DNA of 64,000 nucleotides, from positions 3,578,501 to 3,642,500 of the forward strand of contig NZ_CP147404.1 of assembly GCF_037201805.1 (NCBI RefSeq), written 5' to 3'. Under the pieces are notes generated by a model. It had not been told where the DNA came from, made no database searches, and worked only from the letters and a program-made list of their open reading frames with translations. Positions 55,535-64,000 of this stretch are shown in pieces; the first letter of the stretch is position 1; every line of letters begins with the position of its first letter. The position numbers and the translations under genes were made by a program. This DNA comes from Bacillus sp. FJAT-52991 (lineage in GTDB: Bacteria > Bacillota > Bacilli > Bacillales > Domibacillaceae).

Positions 55535-55560
55535 ATTCATTTCCCTCCTTTTTTTATCAA

Positions 55561-56076
55561 TTAGAATGGAAGATCATCATCTGAAATATCGATCGGTTGA
55601 CCATCATTTGCAAACGGATCTTCATCCACACGTGTATAACCTGAGTTATTATTGCTTCGTTGTTGATTCTGTTGCTCAAATGGGAAGTCTTGTTTCTTTT
55701 GTCCGCCGCCGTACATGCCATTGTCACCGCCACGCTGTTCATAATTAGAAGAAGCGCTTTTCGGCTCAAGAAACTGTACACTCTCGGCAAGAACTTCAGT
55801 TACATATACTCGACGACCATCTTGTCCCTCGTAGTTACGAGTTTGAAGGCGGCCATCTACTCCTGCTAAACTACCCTTTTTCAAAAAGTTTGCTACGTTC
55901 TCTGCTGGACGACGCCAAACAACACAATTAATGAAGTCGGCTTCACGTTCGCCCTGCTGATTCGTAAAAGCACGATTAACAGCTAATGTAAATGTAGAAA
56001 CAGCGACCCCATTTGGCGTGTAACGAAGGTCCGGATCTTTAGTTAAACGACCAACTAAAATGACTCGGTTCATCAT
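55561..56076 (-). CDS. ssb: Single-stranded DNA-binding protein SsbA
   Basis: The 171-residue protein has an OB-fold domain starting [23 protein letters not shown], a flexible Gly/Gln/Asn-rich linker ([10 protein letters not shown] to NNSGYTR) and the acidic tail DISDDDLPF that recruits replication proteins. The ATG at 56074-56076 follows AGGAG. A longer frame to 56118 would read through the parS site and has no ribosome site. It lies between rpsF and rpsR as in other Firmicutes. Confidence 0.97.
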   Translation of the reverse strand: MMNRVILVGRLTKDPDLRYTPNGVAVSTFTLAVNRAFTNQQGEREADFINCVVWRRPAENVANFLKKGSLAGVDGRLQTRNYEGQDGRRVYVTEVLAESVQFLEPKSASSNYEQRGGDNGMYGGGQKKQDFPFEQQNQQRSNNNSGYTRVDEDPFANDGQPIDISDDDLPF

Positions 56077-56101
56077 CAGAATCAACTCCTTTTTTCCTAA
56101 A

Positions 56102-56117
56102 TGTTTCACGTGAAACA
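56102..56117. promoter_or_regulatory. parS site between rpsF and ssb
   Basis: A second perfect TGTTTCACGTGAAACA lies in the 69-base gap between rpsF and ssb. Confidence 0.95.
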
Positions 56118-56145
56118 TTTAGAAAGTGTAGTTTATTTAAACGGA

Positions 56146-56436
56146 TTATTTTGCTTCTTCACGAACAACGATATGGCGGATAATGTCGTCGCTGATTTTC
56201 GCTAAACGGTCAAACTCTTCAACCGCAGCAGTTTCTGCGTTAGCGTGTACTAGTTGGTAGAAACCTTCACGGAAATCGTTAATTTCATACGCTAAACGAC
56301 GTTTACCCCAATCTTTAGATTCGATGATCTCCGCACCGTTAGAAGTTAAAATGCCGTCAAAACGCTCAACAACAGCTTTTTTCGCTTCCTCATCAATGTT
56401 TGGGCGGATAATGTACATGAATTCGTACTTTTTCAT
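56146..56436 (-). CDS. rpsF: 30S ribosomal protein S6
   Basis: The 96-residue protein begins [20 protein letters not shown] and has the conserved [23 protein letters not shown] segment. It binds S18 and 16S rRNA. It heads the rpsF-ssb-rpsR operon; an AGGAGG ribosome site precedes the ATG. Confidence 0.98.
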   Translation of the reverse strand: MKKYEFMYIIRPNIDEEAKKAVVERFDGILTSNGAEIIESKDWGKRRLAYEINDFREGFYQLVHANAETAAVEEFDRLAKISDDIIRHIVVREEAK

Positions 56437-56552
56437 CTTTCTGTCACCTCCTCATGGACTATACGGCTCTTTCCCTTTTGAAAAGAGCAAGGAGTAATTA
56501 TTTCATTACTCACAATATAGAATTATAACACAATGGTCTTAATGATGCAACG

Positions 56553-57653
56553 TTATACATTAAATCTAAAATGAACAACGTCTCCATCTTTCATAATATA
56601 TTCTTTACCTTCTAAACGGACCTTTCCAGCTTCTTTTGCCGCAGTCATTGAGCCAGTTGATACAAGGTCATCGTAAGAAACCGTTTCTGCACGAATGAAA
56701 CCACGTTCAAAGTCGGTATGAATGACACCAGCACATTGAGGAGCTTTCATTCCTTCGCGGAACGTCCAAGCACGAACTTCTTGAACACCTGCTGTGAAGT
56801 AAGTAGCTAATCCTAATAAAGAGTAAGCTGCACGAATCAATTGGTCTAAACCAGATTCTTCAATGCCTAACTCTTGTAAAAACATTACTTTTTCTTCTTC
56901 ATCAAGCTCCGCAATTTCCTCTTCAATTTTGGCACAAACAACGATCACTTCTGCATTGTCTTCAGCAGCAAATTCACGTACCTTTTGCAAATATTCATTT
57001 CCTGATGGATCAGCAATCTCATCTTCGCCTACATTCGCTACATATAACATAGGCTTTCTTGTTAATAGATGAAGCTGTTTCACAATTTTTTCTTGCTCAT
57101 CGGTAAACTCGACTGTACGAGCTGGCTTATTTTCTTCTAATGCCGCTTTCAATTTAACTAAAATATCGTTTTCAATCACAGCTTCTTTGTCTTTTTGTTT
57201 CGCTAATTTAGCGACCCGAACAAGACGCTTGTCCACCGATTCAAGGTCAGCTAAAATTAATTCCAAGTTAATAACTTCAATATCATCAATTGGATCAACT
57301 TTTCCAGATACATGAGTGATGTTATCATCCGCAAAACAGCGAACCACTTGGCAAATCGCATCAACTTCACGAATGTGAGCCAGAAATTTATTTCCAAGCC
57401 CTTCTCCTTTGCTCGCTCCCTTTACGATCCCTGCAATATCTGTAAACTCAAACGCTGTTGGTACCGTTTTTTTCGGCTCCACCATCTCCGTTAATTTATT
57501 CAAACGCTCATCAGGTACCTCAACAATTCCAACGTTCGGATCAATCGTACAGAAAGGATAATTCGCTGATTCCGCACCCGCTTTTGTAATCGCATTAAAT
57601 AATGTGGATTTACCTACGTTCGGCAAACCAACAATCCCTGCCGTTAATGCCAT
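56553..57653 (-). CDS. ychF: Redox-regulated ATPase YchF (EngD)
   Basis: From the ATG at 57651-57653 the protein has 366 residues, the family length. It is an Obg-type P-loop protein with [17 protein letters not shown] (Walker A, residues 8-16), [20 protein letters not shown], the A-type specificity motif in place of NKxD, and a C-terminal TGS domain ending [10 protein letters not shown]. It binds ATP and associates with ribosomes, modulating leaderless translation and oxidative stress in studied species. It precedes rpsF with its own terminator-free gap. Confidence 0.96.
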   Translation of the reverse strand: MALTAGIVGLPNVGKSTLFNAITKAGAESANYPFCTIDPNVGIVEVPDERLNKLTEMVEPKKTVPTAFEFTDIAGIVKGASKGEGLGNKFLAHIREVDAICQVVRCFADDNITHVSGKVDPIDDIEVINLELILADLESVDKRLVRVAKLAKQKDKEAVIENDILVKLKAALEENKPARTVEFTDEQEKIVKQLHLLTRKPMLYVANVGEDEIADPSGNEYLQKVREFAAEDNAEVIVVCAKIEEEIAELDEEEKVMFLQELGIEESGLDQLIRAAYSLLGLATYFTAGVQEVRAWTFREGMKAPQCAGVIHTDFERGFIRAETVSYDDLVSTGSMTAAKEAGKVRLEGKEYIMKDGDVVHFRFNV

Positions 57654-57749
57654 TTCGTTCACTCCTCTATTTAAAATCAAAAGATATATTTCTCTACCCT
57701 AAACCTTTCCCAATTATAAGAGTACACCATAAAAAAGGCAATAACTACA

Positions 57750-58043
57750 GAAAAGCGGAAAGCGCCGTTTAGCGACATATGAACTGGAGCGACCCGCACG
57801 AGATAAAGGAAAAACGAAAAGCGGAGCCAACTCGTTCAGTCGCGACAAGCAAAAGGCGAGCCGGCGGAAAGGTTGTTCTTTAACCTTTTGGACGGATTGA
57901 CTTTTGTCCTCGAGCGACTAGTTGGCAGAGCTAGCCAACACGATGAACGATAGTGAATCGATGTTGACTTATCGCAAGGAGGAGTGCGGAAGTTCACTAG
58001 TCGCTGGCGCTTAGAACTAGACAGCGAAAAGCGGAAAGACCCC
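57750..58043. repeat. Dispersed repeat, second (intact) copy
   Basis: This nearly 300-base gene-free block starts and ends with GAAAAGCGGAAA units. It matches the sequence on either side of the IS110 element, showing the uninterrupted junction CGCCGTTTAGCGACA. It also has an internal module (about 57818-57945) with a hairpin AAAGGTT...AACCTTT that the first copy lacks. Open frames in both copies encode similar peptides (CDKSTSIHYRSSC) only because the DNA is repeated. Confidence 0.8.
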
Positions 58044-58065
58044 AAAAAGAAAACAGCAGCGTTCT

Positions 58066-58269
58066 TCATTCGCTACTGTTCTCAATGGGGCCTAGCACTT
58101 TTTTTATTTTTTTAGTAAATTCTCTTCGTGGAAGAATGACGCTATGACCGCATCCTTCACATTTAATGCGGATATCCATACCGAGACGGATAATTTTCCA
58201 GCGGTTTGTGCCGCATGGATGTGGTTTTTTCATTTCCACAATGTCATTTAAATCAAAGACTTTTTCCAA
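58066..58269 (-). CDS. yyzM: DUF951 family small protein (YyzM)
   Basis: The 67-residue protein has the DUF951 pattern: DIVEMKKPHPCGTNRWKIIRLGMDIRIKCEGCGHSVILPR. The three Cys (PHPCG and CEGCGH) suggest a zinc-ribbon-like site. It lies four bases downstream of the MscS gene and is probably cotranscribed, an arrangement common in Bacillaceae. The function is unknown. Confidence 0.92.
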   Translation of the reverse strand: MEKVFDLNDIVEMKKPHPCGTNRWKIIRLGMDIRIKCEGCGHSVILPRREFTKKIKKVLGPIENSSE

Positions 58270-58273
58270 TCCA

Positions 58274-59173
58274 TCATCCCTCTTTTCTTTGCTTCGCTAC
58301 GGCTTGTGCCTGCTCATCTCGAGAATACATGACAAGACGCGGGAACGGAATCTCTATTCCATTTTCCTCTAAACATTCTTTCACGTCTTTTCGAATATGC
58401 CTTGCTACAACAAAATGGTTCATCGGAGTCGTTTCTGCTGTAATCCTCATGACGACATCTGAGGCAGCTAACATTTGCACACCAAGCAATTGAGGTGGTG
58501 CAACAATTTGCTCGTATTTTTCAGGTAGCGTTTTTAATAATTCATTAATCACTCGTTCGGCTTCATTAATATTCTCCTCGTAAGCGATACTCACATCAAC
58601 AACAGCAATACTATTATGAACCGAAAAATTGGTCACTTCTGTAATGATACCATTCGGTAAAATATGCAGTTCCCCTGTCCATTGTTTTATTTTTGTTGTG
58701 CGAAGGCCAATTTCTTCCACTGTTCCTTCAAACTGACCAATACGAACAACATCACCGACCGAAAATTGATCTTCAAAGATAATGAAAAATCCAGTAATGA
58801 TGTCTTTTACAAGGCTTTGTGCACCAAAACCAACGGCTAACCCAACGACCCCAGCACCAGCAATTAAAGCTTTAATATCAAATGTTAAAATATCTAAAAT
58901 GTTAATCAATGTAACGAAATAAACAACATAAGAGATAATATTCTCTATTAATTTTAATAATGTAGTTTCCCGACGTTCTGAAAGACCAAGCGGCGTTTTC
59001 GAACGAAGCAGGAAAAACTTACGCACAACCATTTTCGCTACTTTGATCACTATTCCCGATAGAATGAGAATGAAAACGATTTTTAAGGATCCTTTACCAA
59101 TTGCCAACCAGAATTCTTCGCTTGTATAGTGCTTCCACATTGGCTCTATCATTCGCTGAAGTCTATCCATCAT
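58274..59173 (-). CDS. Small-conductance mechanosensitive channel (MscS family)
   Basis: The product of about 299 residues has three membrane helices and the MscS pore region (AGAGVVGLAVGFGAQSLVKDIITGFFIIFEDQFSVGDVV), followed by the beta domain IGQFEGTVEEIGLRTTKIKQW and a cytoplasmic C-terminal domain. It opens on membrane tension to release solutes during hypo-osmotic shock. Adjacent ATG codons at 59173 and 59170 follow AGGAGG; an upstream frame to 59230 has no support. It is followed by the DUF951 gene. Confidence 0.94.
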   Translation of the reverse strand: MMDRLQRMIEPMWKHYTSEEFWLAIGKGSLKIVFILILSGIVIKVAKMVVRKFFLLRSKTPLGLSERRETTLLKLIENIISYVVYFVTLINILDILTFDIKALIAGAGVVGLAVGFGAQSLVKDIITGFFIIFEDQFSVGDVVRIGQFEGTVEEIGLRTTKIKQWTGELHILPNGIITEVTNFSVHNSIAVVDVSIAYEENINEAERVINELLKTLPEKYEQIVAPPQLLGVQMLAASDVVMRITAETTPMNHFVVARHIRKDVKECLEENGIEIPFPRLVMYSRDEQAQAVAKQRKEG

Positions 59174-59216
59174 TATTTCCTCCTGTTCATGAACTGAGGG
59201 ATCTTTTTTTATTTTA

Positions 59217-59254
59217 CCAAGAACCATCACTAATTTGTAGTGACGGTTCTTTTA
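59217..59254. terminator. Hairpin between the divergent mscS and yyaC genes
   Basis: AAGAACCATCAC and GTGACGGTTCTT pair with one mismatch around TAATTTGTA, followed by TTTT. It lies upstream of both divergent genes, so it could stop read-through or act as a leader structure rather than end a gene. Confidence 0.6.
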
Positions 59255-59284
59255 GATAAAATTCTGATTTTTCTAACATATAGA

Positions 59285-59315
59285 TGTATAGAAAATAAAG
59301 GATTTCCGTATACTC
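59285..59315 (+). promoter_or_regulatory. Forespore-type promoter candidate of yyaC
   Basis: TGTATA (59285-59290), then an 18-base gap, then TATACTC (59309-59315), resembling sigma-F/sigma-G -35 (GNATA) and -10 (CATACTA) elements. yyaC of Bacillus subtilis is transcribed in the forespore. Confidence 0.4.
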
Positions 59316-59341
59316 TTACTATAATCTGCAGGAGGTGTGAT

Positions 59342-59974
59342 ATGAATCTTAAAAAAATGTTTAATCGAAAACCTGACTCATTAACCATTCATTATAAAGA
59401 GCAACAAGCTTCATCGATAGTTGCCGAGCATTTACTATCTTTATTACCACCACCCGGCACACAGCCAATCGTTTTTGCCTTTATCGGCACCGATCGGTCG
59501 ACTGGTGATTCTCTCGGTCCATTAATTGGTACTTTGCTTTCAGAAAAACTATTACCTAGCTTCCATGTGTACGGAACACTTGAGCATCCTGTACATGCTG
59601 TCAATCTTTCTGACAAGCTATCTCTGATTCAAAAACAACATCAACATCCTTTTATCATCGGAACAGACGCTTGCTTAGGTACGTTAAAGAATATTGGAAA
59701 TATCCAACTAGGCAATGGACCGGTGAAACCTGGGGCAGGGGTCAACAAAGAATTGCCAGCTGTAGGTGATGTTCATATTACTGGAACAGTTAATGTGAGC
59801 GGATTTATGGAATTTTTCGTTTTACAAAACACTCGACTACATTTAGTGATGAGCATGGCTAAAATCATTGCAAACGGCATCGCAAAGGCAAGTATTCACT
59901 ATCAACTTTTAACAGATAACCAATTAGCTGAACATAACTACTATCAACCTTCCTTATTAAAAACAGAAGATTAA
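59342..59974 (+). CDS. yyaC: Spore protease YyaC (GPR-like)
   Basis: From the ATG at 59342 (GGAGG seven bases upstream) the product has 210 residues. It has the YyaC pattern: VFAFIGTDRSTGDSLGPLIGTLL, IIGTDACLG, NGPVKPGAGVNKELPAVGDVHITGTVN. The fold is related to the spore protease GPR and to hydrogenase maturation proteases, with acidic residues at the putative active site. It is a sporulation gene in the usual place near spo0J, here in plus orientation. The frame upstream to 59240 is not translated, lacking a ribosome site. Confidence 0.94.
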   Translation: MNLKKMFNRKPDSLTIHYKEQQASSIVAEHLLSLLPPPGTQPIVFAFIGTDRSTGDSLGPLIGTLLSEKLLPSFHVYGTLEHPVHAVNLSDKLSLIQKQHQHPFIIGTDACLGTLKNIGNIQLGNGPVKPGAGVNKELPAVGDVHITGTVNVSGFMEFFVLQNTRLHLVMSMAKIIANGIAKASIHYQLLTDNQLAEHNYYQPSLLKTED

Positions 59975-59992
59975 TTAAAAGACATACTTGCT

Positions 59993-60024
59993 CATAAAAA
60001 ATAGCTGCCGGCTATTGGCAGCTT
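59993..60024 (-). terminator. Terminator of soj-spo0J
   Basis: AGCTGCC (60003-60009) and GGCAGCT (60017-60023) form the stem, followed on the minus strand by ATTTTTTAT. Confidence 0.85.
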
Positions 60025-60025
60025 A

Positions 60026-60871
60026 TTAATTAAGCAAATCAAGGATACGATTTAAATCATCCACAGATAAAAATTCAATTTCAATCTTTCCATTTTGCTT
60101 ATCTTTCATTTGTTTAATATGAACAGCTGTGCCAAATCGTTCTCGCAACACTTCTTCTCTTTCTTTCAACAAAGGATGCTTTTCTTGTTTCAGGGACGAT
60201 GTTTCACGTGAAACATTTTCATTCGTTTGTTGAATGAGCCTTTCTAATTGACGAACGTTTAAATGCTCTTTTACCGTTTGGTCAGCCAGCTGGCTTATTT
60301 TTTCTTTATTTTTTAATCCAACGAGTGCTCGGCCATGTCCCATCGATAGCTTTCCATCCATAATATATTGCTGAACTTGTTCTGGTAACGTCAGCAAGCG
60401 GACATAGTTGGCGATATGTGAGCGACTTTTTCCCATTCGTTTCGCTAATTGTTCTTGTGTGAAATTCAATTTCTCCATCAATGTTTGGTAGGCGGTTGCC
60501 TCCTCAATTGTTGTTAAATCTTCACGTTGGAGATTTTCTAAAAGAGCCATCTCCATCATTTGTTGATCAGAGAGTCTGCGGACCACAACAGGAATCTTTT
60601 CTAGTTCAGCCGCCTTTGCTGCCCGAAAGCGTCTTTCTCCCACCACAATTTCATAGCCTTTAATGCTTTGACGAACAATAATAGGCTGCAAAATCCCATG
60701 CTCAATAATCGATGACTTCAACTCTTCGATGGCTTCTTCATTAAATATTTTACGCGGTTGATAAGGATTGGGCCGCAACTCTTTTAGTTTCACTTCCTTA
60801 ACGGCTTCAGCGTTTTCAGGTTCTAAGTCCTTGAAGATGGCATTGATTCCTTTTCCTAACCCTTTAGCCAT
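60026..60871 (-). CDS. spo0J: Chromosome partitioning protein Spo0J (ParB)
   Basis: The 281-residue protein begins [13 protein letters not shown] and has the CTPase motifs of Par[10 protein letters not shown] and GERRFRAAK near residue 75-83. A helix-turn-helix ([23 protein letters not shown]) recognises parS, and a C-terminal dimerisation domain follows. It loads SMC at the origin and regulates DnaA through Soj. Its start overlaps soj by eight bases. A perfect parS lies inside the gene, as in Bacillus subtilis. Confidence 0.98.
   Translation of the reverse strand: MAKGLGKGINAIFKDLEPENAEAVKEVKLKELRPNPYQPRKIFNEEAIEELKSSIIEHGILQPIIVRQSIKGYEIVVGERRFRAAKAAELEKIPVVVRRLSDQQMMEMALLENLQREDLTTIEEATAYQTLMEKLNFTQEQLAKRMGKSRSHIANYVRLLTLPEQVQQYIMDGKLSMGHGRALVGLKNKEKISQLADQTVKEHLNVRQLERLIQQTNENVSRETSSLKQEKHPLLKEREEVLRERFGTAVHIKQMKDKQNGKIEIEFLSVDDLNRILDLLN
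60200..60215. promoter_or_regulatory. parS site inside spo0J
   Basis: A third perfect TGTTTCACGTGAAACA, encoding NVSRET in the linker before the C-terminal domain. The same location is known in Bacillus subtilis. Confidence 0.96.
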
Positions 60872-61625
60872 TAGCAGCTACCTCCTTTGCCAAATCTGTA
60901 TAAACTTCCGCTCCTCTTGAACGTGCATCATATAAAATGACGGGTTGACCATGACTAGGTGCTTCACTTAGACGTATATTACGAGGAATAATCGTCCGAT
61001 ATACTCTATCTTGAAAATATTTTTTCACTTCTTCAATCACTTGAATTCCTAAATTTGTGCGAGCATCTAACATCGTCAAGAGCACACCTTCAATGTATAG
61101 TTCTTGATTTAAATGCTTTTGAACGAGTCGCACTGTATTCAATAACTGACTTAAACCTTCAAGCGCATAGTATTCACATTGCACAGGAATAATGACTGAA
61201 TCCGCAGCCGTTAGTGCATTGATTGTAAGCAATCCGAGTGAGGGGGGACAATCAATGATGATGTAATCATACTCATCACGAATCTCTTCTAATGCACGTT
61301 TTAAACGAACTTCTCTTGAAATGGTTGGTACAAGTTCAATCTCTGCGCCAGCAAGTGCAATGGTGGCTGGCACAACAAAAAAATGCTCAATTTCCGTTGG
61401 CTTAATCGTATCGGCTAATTCTACACCATCGACTAATACATCATAAATACAATGCTCAACTTCCCCCTTTTCGATGCCAGAACCACTTGTCGCATTTCCT
61501 TGGGGATCAATATCAATTAACAACACTTTCTTGTTTAAAAAGGCTAAACAAGCTCCTAAGTTTACACATGTTGTTGTTTTACCTACTCCGCCTTTTTGAT
61601 TAGCTATAGCAATGACTTTTCCCAT
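60864..61625 (-). CDS. soj: Chromosome partitioning ATPase Soj (ParA)
   Basis: The ATG at 61623-61625 gives 253 residues, the Bacillus Soj length. It begins [19 protein letters not shown] with the deviant Walker A (Lys11, Lys16) and continues with [14 protein letters not shown] and the Walker B-like [11 protein letters not shown]. Soj dimers bind DNA and interact with Spo0J and DnaA, linking segregation to replication initiation. A GTG three codons upstream is possible but poorly spaced. Confidence 0.98.
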   Translation of the reverse strand: MGKVIAIANQKGGVGKTTTCVNLGACLAFLNKKVLLIDIDPQGNATSGSGIEKGEVEHCIYDVLVDGVELADTIKPTEIEHFFVVPATIALAGAEIELVPTISREVRLKRALEEIRDEYDYIIIDCPPSLGLLTINALTAADSVIIPVQCEYYALEGLSQLLNTVRLVQKHLNQELYIEGVLLTMLDARTNLGIQVIEEVKKYFQDRVYRTIIPRNIRLSEAPSHGQPVILYDARSRGAEVYTDLAKEVAANG

Positions 61626-61729
61626 TTGAACCACCTACCTTCTCTTATCCCTTGAAACTATGTTTTCTCTATTTTAACAAATATCACCTCTTTCGTTATC
61701 ATTCCATGAATAAATTCTTTTGATTTGAA

Positions 61730-61772
61730 TAAATAAAAAGGGTGAAGTCCATCCCTGGTCATTCACCCTTGT
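61730..61772 (-). terminator. Terminator of noc
   Basis: AAGGGTGAA (61738-61746) and TTCACCCTT (61762-61770) pair across the noc stop codon, with TTTTTATTTATT following on the minus strand. Confidence 0.85.
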
Positions 61773-62626
61773 GATTTTTTCTTTGGTATTTTAATAGTAA
61801 TTTGATAAAAGTCTTCAAATTCCTCTTCTTGCGATTTCAAGTCAATGCCACTGTCTGACACCATAGATAGGGACTGACGAATCGTATTCACGGCAATTCG
61901 AACGTCTTTACTAACGGCTTTTCGACGTGGTTTTGGCGCTTCATTCGATGCTGTTAGCCATTGAGCAACTCGATCCTCTACCTGCTTGACGTTTAATTGC
62001 TTTTCAATGATCTCATTCATCAACTGAGTTTGCTTTTCTTCATCTTTCAGCGGAATTAATGCTCTTGCATGACGTTCGGTTATTTGCTTTTGCATGATCG
62101 CTTCTTGTATTTCTTGAGGAAGCTTTAATAGACGCAACTTATTCGCTACCGTTGATTGGCCTTTTCCAAGACGCTGAGCCAGAGCTTCTTGTGTTAATTG
62201 ATGAAGTTCTAGTAATTTTGCATAAGCTAGTGCTTCTTCAATAGCTGATAGCTCTTCCCTTTGTAAATTCTCTATTAAGGCAACGGAAGCTGTTTCTTTA
62301 TCGTCCATATTATTTATAATTGCAGGAACTGCGTCCCAATTTAATGTTTGGACTGCTCGCCAACGACGCTCACCGGCAATCAATTCATAGCGGCCATCTT
62401 CCATTTCACGAACGACGATTGGTTGAATAATCCCATGTGTATGAATGGTTCGAGCTAATTCTTCTATTTTCTGATCATCAAATACTGTTCTTGGCTGAAA
62501 ACGATTGGGAACTATTTCGGAAACCGGAATCTTTTTTATATTTTCTCCCTTGGCCACTGGCTTCCCCGGCTGTTCTTCAGCTGCTTTTTCTCCTATGTTA
62601 AAAAAACGAGAGAAAGGACGCTTCAT
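61763..62626 (-). CDS. noc: Nucleoid occlusion protein Noc
   Basis: The 287-residue ParB paralogue has an N-terminal basic amphipathic segment [18 protein letters not shown] that binds membrane, then [20 protein letters not shown] and a helix-turn-helix [23 protein letters not shown]. The N-terminal membrane-targeting segment and gene order distinguish it from Spo0J. Noc blocks division over the nucleoid after binding its own sites. It sits between rsmG and soj as in Bacillus subtilis. Confidence 0.96.
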   Translation of the reverse strand: MKRPFSRFFNIGEKAAEEQPGKPVAKGENIKKIPVSEIVPNRFQPRTVFDDQKIEELARTIHTHGIIQPIVVREMEDGRYELIAGERRWRAVQTLNWDAVPAIINNMDDKETASVALIENLQREELSAIEEALAYAKLLELHQLTQEALAQRLGKGQSTVANKLRLLKLPQEIQEAIMQKQITERHARALIPLKDEEKQTQLMNEIIEKQLNVKQVEDRVAQWLTASNEAPKPRRKAVSKDVRIAVNTIRQSLSMVSDSGIDLKSQEEEFEDFYQITIKIPKKKSQG

Positions 62627-62717
62627 GATCCCTACACCACCTTTAACAAACTCCCTGTATACGTATTCTCTCTATGCTCATTATGTTCCTTCTTAATTTT
62701 ACACCATGCTTATGTAA

Positions 62718-62749
62718 AGTAAAGTTGTCCACATGTGGACAACTTTACT
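62718..62749. terminator. Perfect 32-bp palindrome at the rsmG stop
   Basis: The arm AGTAAAGTTGTCCACA (62718-62733) is perfectly inverted at 62734-62749, overlapping the rsmG stop codon. It is a probable terminator of mnmG-rsmG; both arms also contain TTGTCCACA, two mismatches or less from a DnaA box. Confidence 0.75.
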
Positions 62750-63461
62750 CAATTGGTGATTTGTTTGGTGTACCTGGTTTTCTCGGATATTTTTTTGGTG
62801 TGGCTTTTTCTTTTTTGATCACCATGATCGTTCGATCACTTTCCTCCATTGGTAGCATAAAAGAATAGGTGTCTTGTACTTTGCCACCAAGAACGGTAAT
62901 CGCTTTCTTTCCATTTTGTAATTCTTCTTCCGCACTCGCTGCTTTCATTGCAAGAAAAACACCGCCTTTTTTCACAAGCGGCAAACATAACTCACTTAAT
63001 ACAGACATTCTCGCTACCGCTCGCGCCATGACAATGTCATATTGCTCACGGTGTTCTGGAAGCACACCAAATGTTTCGGCACGATCATGGAAAAAATGAA
63101 CATTTTCTAATTTTAATTCGTTAGCTAAATGGTTCAAAAATGTAATTCTTTTATTTAAAGAATCAACAATGGTTACACGTAAGTTCGGAAAAGCAATCTT
63201 TAATGGGATACTTGGAAATCCTGCTCCTGCTCCAACGTCACAGATCGTTAATTCACCAGAAAAATCATAGTAAAAGGCCGCTGATAACGAATCATAAAAG
63301 TGTTTTAAATACACTTCTTCTTTTTCTGTAATGGCCGTTAAATTCATCTTTTCATTCCATTCAACGAGCAGCTCATAATATAAATCAAATTGTTCAAGCT
63401 GGGAAGAAGAAAGGTGAATACCTTTCTCCTCAAGCAGCTTTAGGAATTGTTCTTTATTCAT
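62745..63461 (-). CDS. rsmG: 16S rRNA (guanine527-N7)-methyltransferase RsmG (GidB)
   Basis: The 238-residue protein has the Rossmann methyltransferase core with [20 protein letters not shown] (SAM motif I), [14 protein letters not shown], and [23 protein letters not shown]. It methylates G527 in helix 18 of 16S rRNA; loss gives low-level streptomycin resistance. It follows mnmG directly, the usual order, and ends at a perfect palindrome. Confidence 0.97.
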   Translation of the reverse strand: MNKEQFLKLLEEKGIHLSSSQLEQFDLYYELLVEWNEKMNLTAITEKEEVYLKHFYDSLSAAFYYDFSGELTICDVGAGAGFPSIPLKIAFPNLRVTIVDSLNKRITFLNHLANELKLENVHFFHDRAETFGVLPEHREQYDIVMARAVARMSVLSELCLPLVKKGGVFLAMKAASAEEELQNGKKAITVLGGKVQDTYSFMLPMEESDRTIMVIKKEKATPKKYPRKPGTPNKSPIE

Positions 63462-63485
63462 GCTTCATTCATCCCTTCACTAAAG

Positions 63486-64000
63486 TTAACTTCCTACACG
63501 AGCAATCCGGCCTTGTTCAATATAAACAAGAAGAATAGAAATATCCGCTGGATTGACCCCTGAGATCCGGGAAGCTTGAGCAATCGATAGCGGTCGAACT
63601 TCAATTAATTTTTGTCGAGCTTCCGTTGCTAATCCACTAATTGCTTCGTAATCAATATCTTCAGGAATTTTTTTATTTTCCATTTTCTTCAATTTTTCCA
63701 CTTGCTGAAGTGATTTTTCAATATAACCTTCATATTTAACCTGAACTTCTACTTGTTCTTCTACTTCAGCACCCATTTCAACATCAGCAGGGACAAGTTG
63801 CTTAATATGTCCATAGATCATTTCTGGACGTTTCAGTAAATCAGATGCACGAATACCATCCTTTAATTCACTTCCACCAGCTTCGCGAATTAATGTTTGC
63901 GTAGCTTCGTTCGGTTTAATAATGATCGATTTCAATCGCTCAATTTCCCCGGCAATATCTTCTTTCTTCTTCGTAAAACGCTCATAACGACCTTGTGAAA
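63486..64000 (-). CDS. mnmG: tRNA uridine-5-carboxymethylaminomethyl modification enzyme MnmG (GidA), C-terminal part
   Basis: The frame is open to the window edge ([22 protein letters not shown] before the visible internal starts), so only the last 171 residues are present and the start lies beyond 64000. The C-terminal GidA-associated domain is recognisable: [32 protein letters not shown] and [27 protein letters not shown]. With MnmE it modifies the wobble uridine of several tRNAs. It is upstream of rsmG in the same operon. Confidence 0.96.
   Translation of the reverse strand, partial: SQGRYERFTKKKEDIAGEIERLKSIIIKPNEATQTLIREAGGSELKDGIRASDLLKRPEMIYGHIKQLVPADVEMGAEVEEQVEVQVKYEGYIEKSLQQVEKLKKMENKKIPEDIDYEAISGLATEARQKLIEVRPLSIAQASRISGVNPADISILLVYIEQGRIARVGS

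Noticed and set aside
1-64000. CRISPR array
   Set aside because: No regularly spaced direct repeats were seen; the rlmH-end copies are too far apart and irregular.

Overview
The window is a chromosomal segment from an endospore-forming member of the Bacillaceae. It carries a gerA-type germination operon, yyaC, soj-spo0J, noc, GTG/TTG starts with strong AGGAGG ribosome sites, and gene order matching the left flank of Bacillus oriC. The right end (mnmG, rsmG, noc, soj, spo0J) lies only a few kilobases from where dnaA/oriC would be expected. I cannot name the species.

Layout. 1-4.3 kb: the start of a selO gene, then a gerAA-AB-AC operon. 4.8-7.0 kb: ahpC-ahpF behind a PerR-box-like promoter. 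7.2-12.4 kb: a DoxX protein, an endonuclease/exonuclease/phosphatase-fold protein, an esterase and a GH3 glycosidase with a cre-like site. 12.8-16.9 kb: a heterodimeric ABC exporter. 17.1-21.2 kb: a glutamine-amidotransferase/brnQ operon behind a -24/-12 promoter, next to its probable sigma-54 activator. 21.5-23 kb: a membrane protein with BNR/Asp-box motifs whose start codon is unclear. 23.4-29.3 kb: an accessory region (below). 29.3-41.3 kb: rlmH, a secreted GDPD-type enzyme, MBL and MaoC-like genes, a 52-residue CxxH/CxxC protein, htrC and the complete walRKHIJ operon. 41.7-48.7 kb: four tRNA genes (transcribed Lys-Glu-Asp-Phe), purA, dnaC, rplI, gdpP, yybS. 48.9-50.5 kb: an IS110-family element inserted into a dispersed repeat. 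50.8-54.9 kb: two tandem chemoreceptors. 55.3-64.0 kb: rpsR-ssb-rpsF, ychF, yyzM, an MscS channel, yyaC, spo0J, soj, noc, rsmG and the 3' part of mnmG.

The most interesting region is 23.36-29.36 kb. The last codons of rlmH plus flank recur three more times downstream of rlmH (near 26.78, 25.10 and 23.36 kb), dividing it into three compartments: a HExxH metalloprotease plus a protein with an RxxxxH HEPN-like motif; an MFS transporter plus a gene remnant; a GIY-YIG protein plus a THUMP/methyltransferase. The compartment next to rlmH ends in a perfect 13-bp inverted repeat. This is the architecture of SCC elements, which in staphylococci integrate at this same codon stretch, but no recombinase lies in the window. 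The repeats become more degenerate away from rlmH, as expected for serial accretion.

A second notable item is the IS110 element. Its non-coding end folds into three successive stem-loops in the order of a bridge RNA, and one loop contains a 10-nt exact complement of the element's own terminus.

Other cis features are three perfect parS sites (in walK, upstream of ssb, in spo0J), two DnaA-box clusters around rlmH/htrC, and a structured non-coding block at 54.98-55.11 kb.
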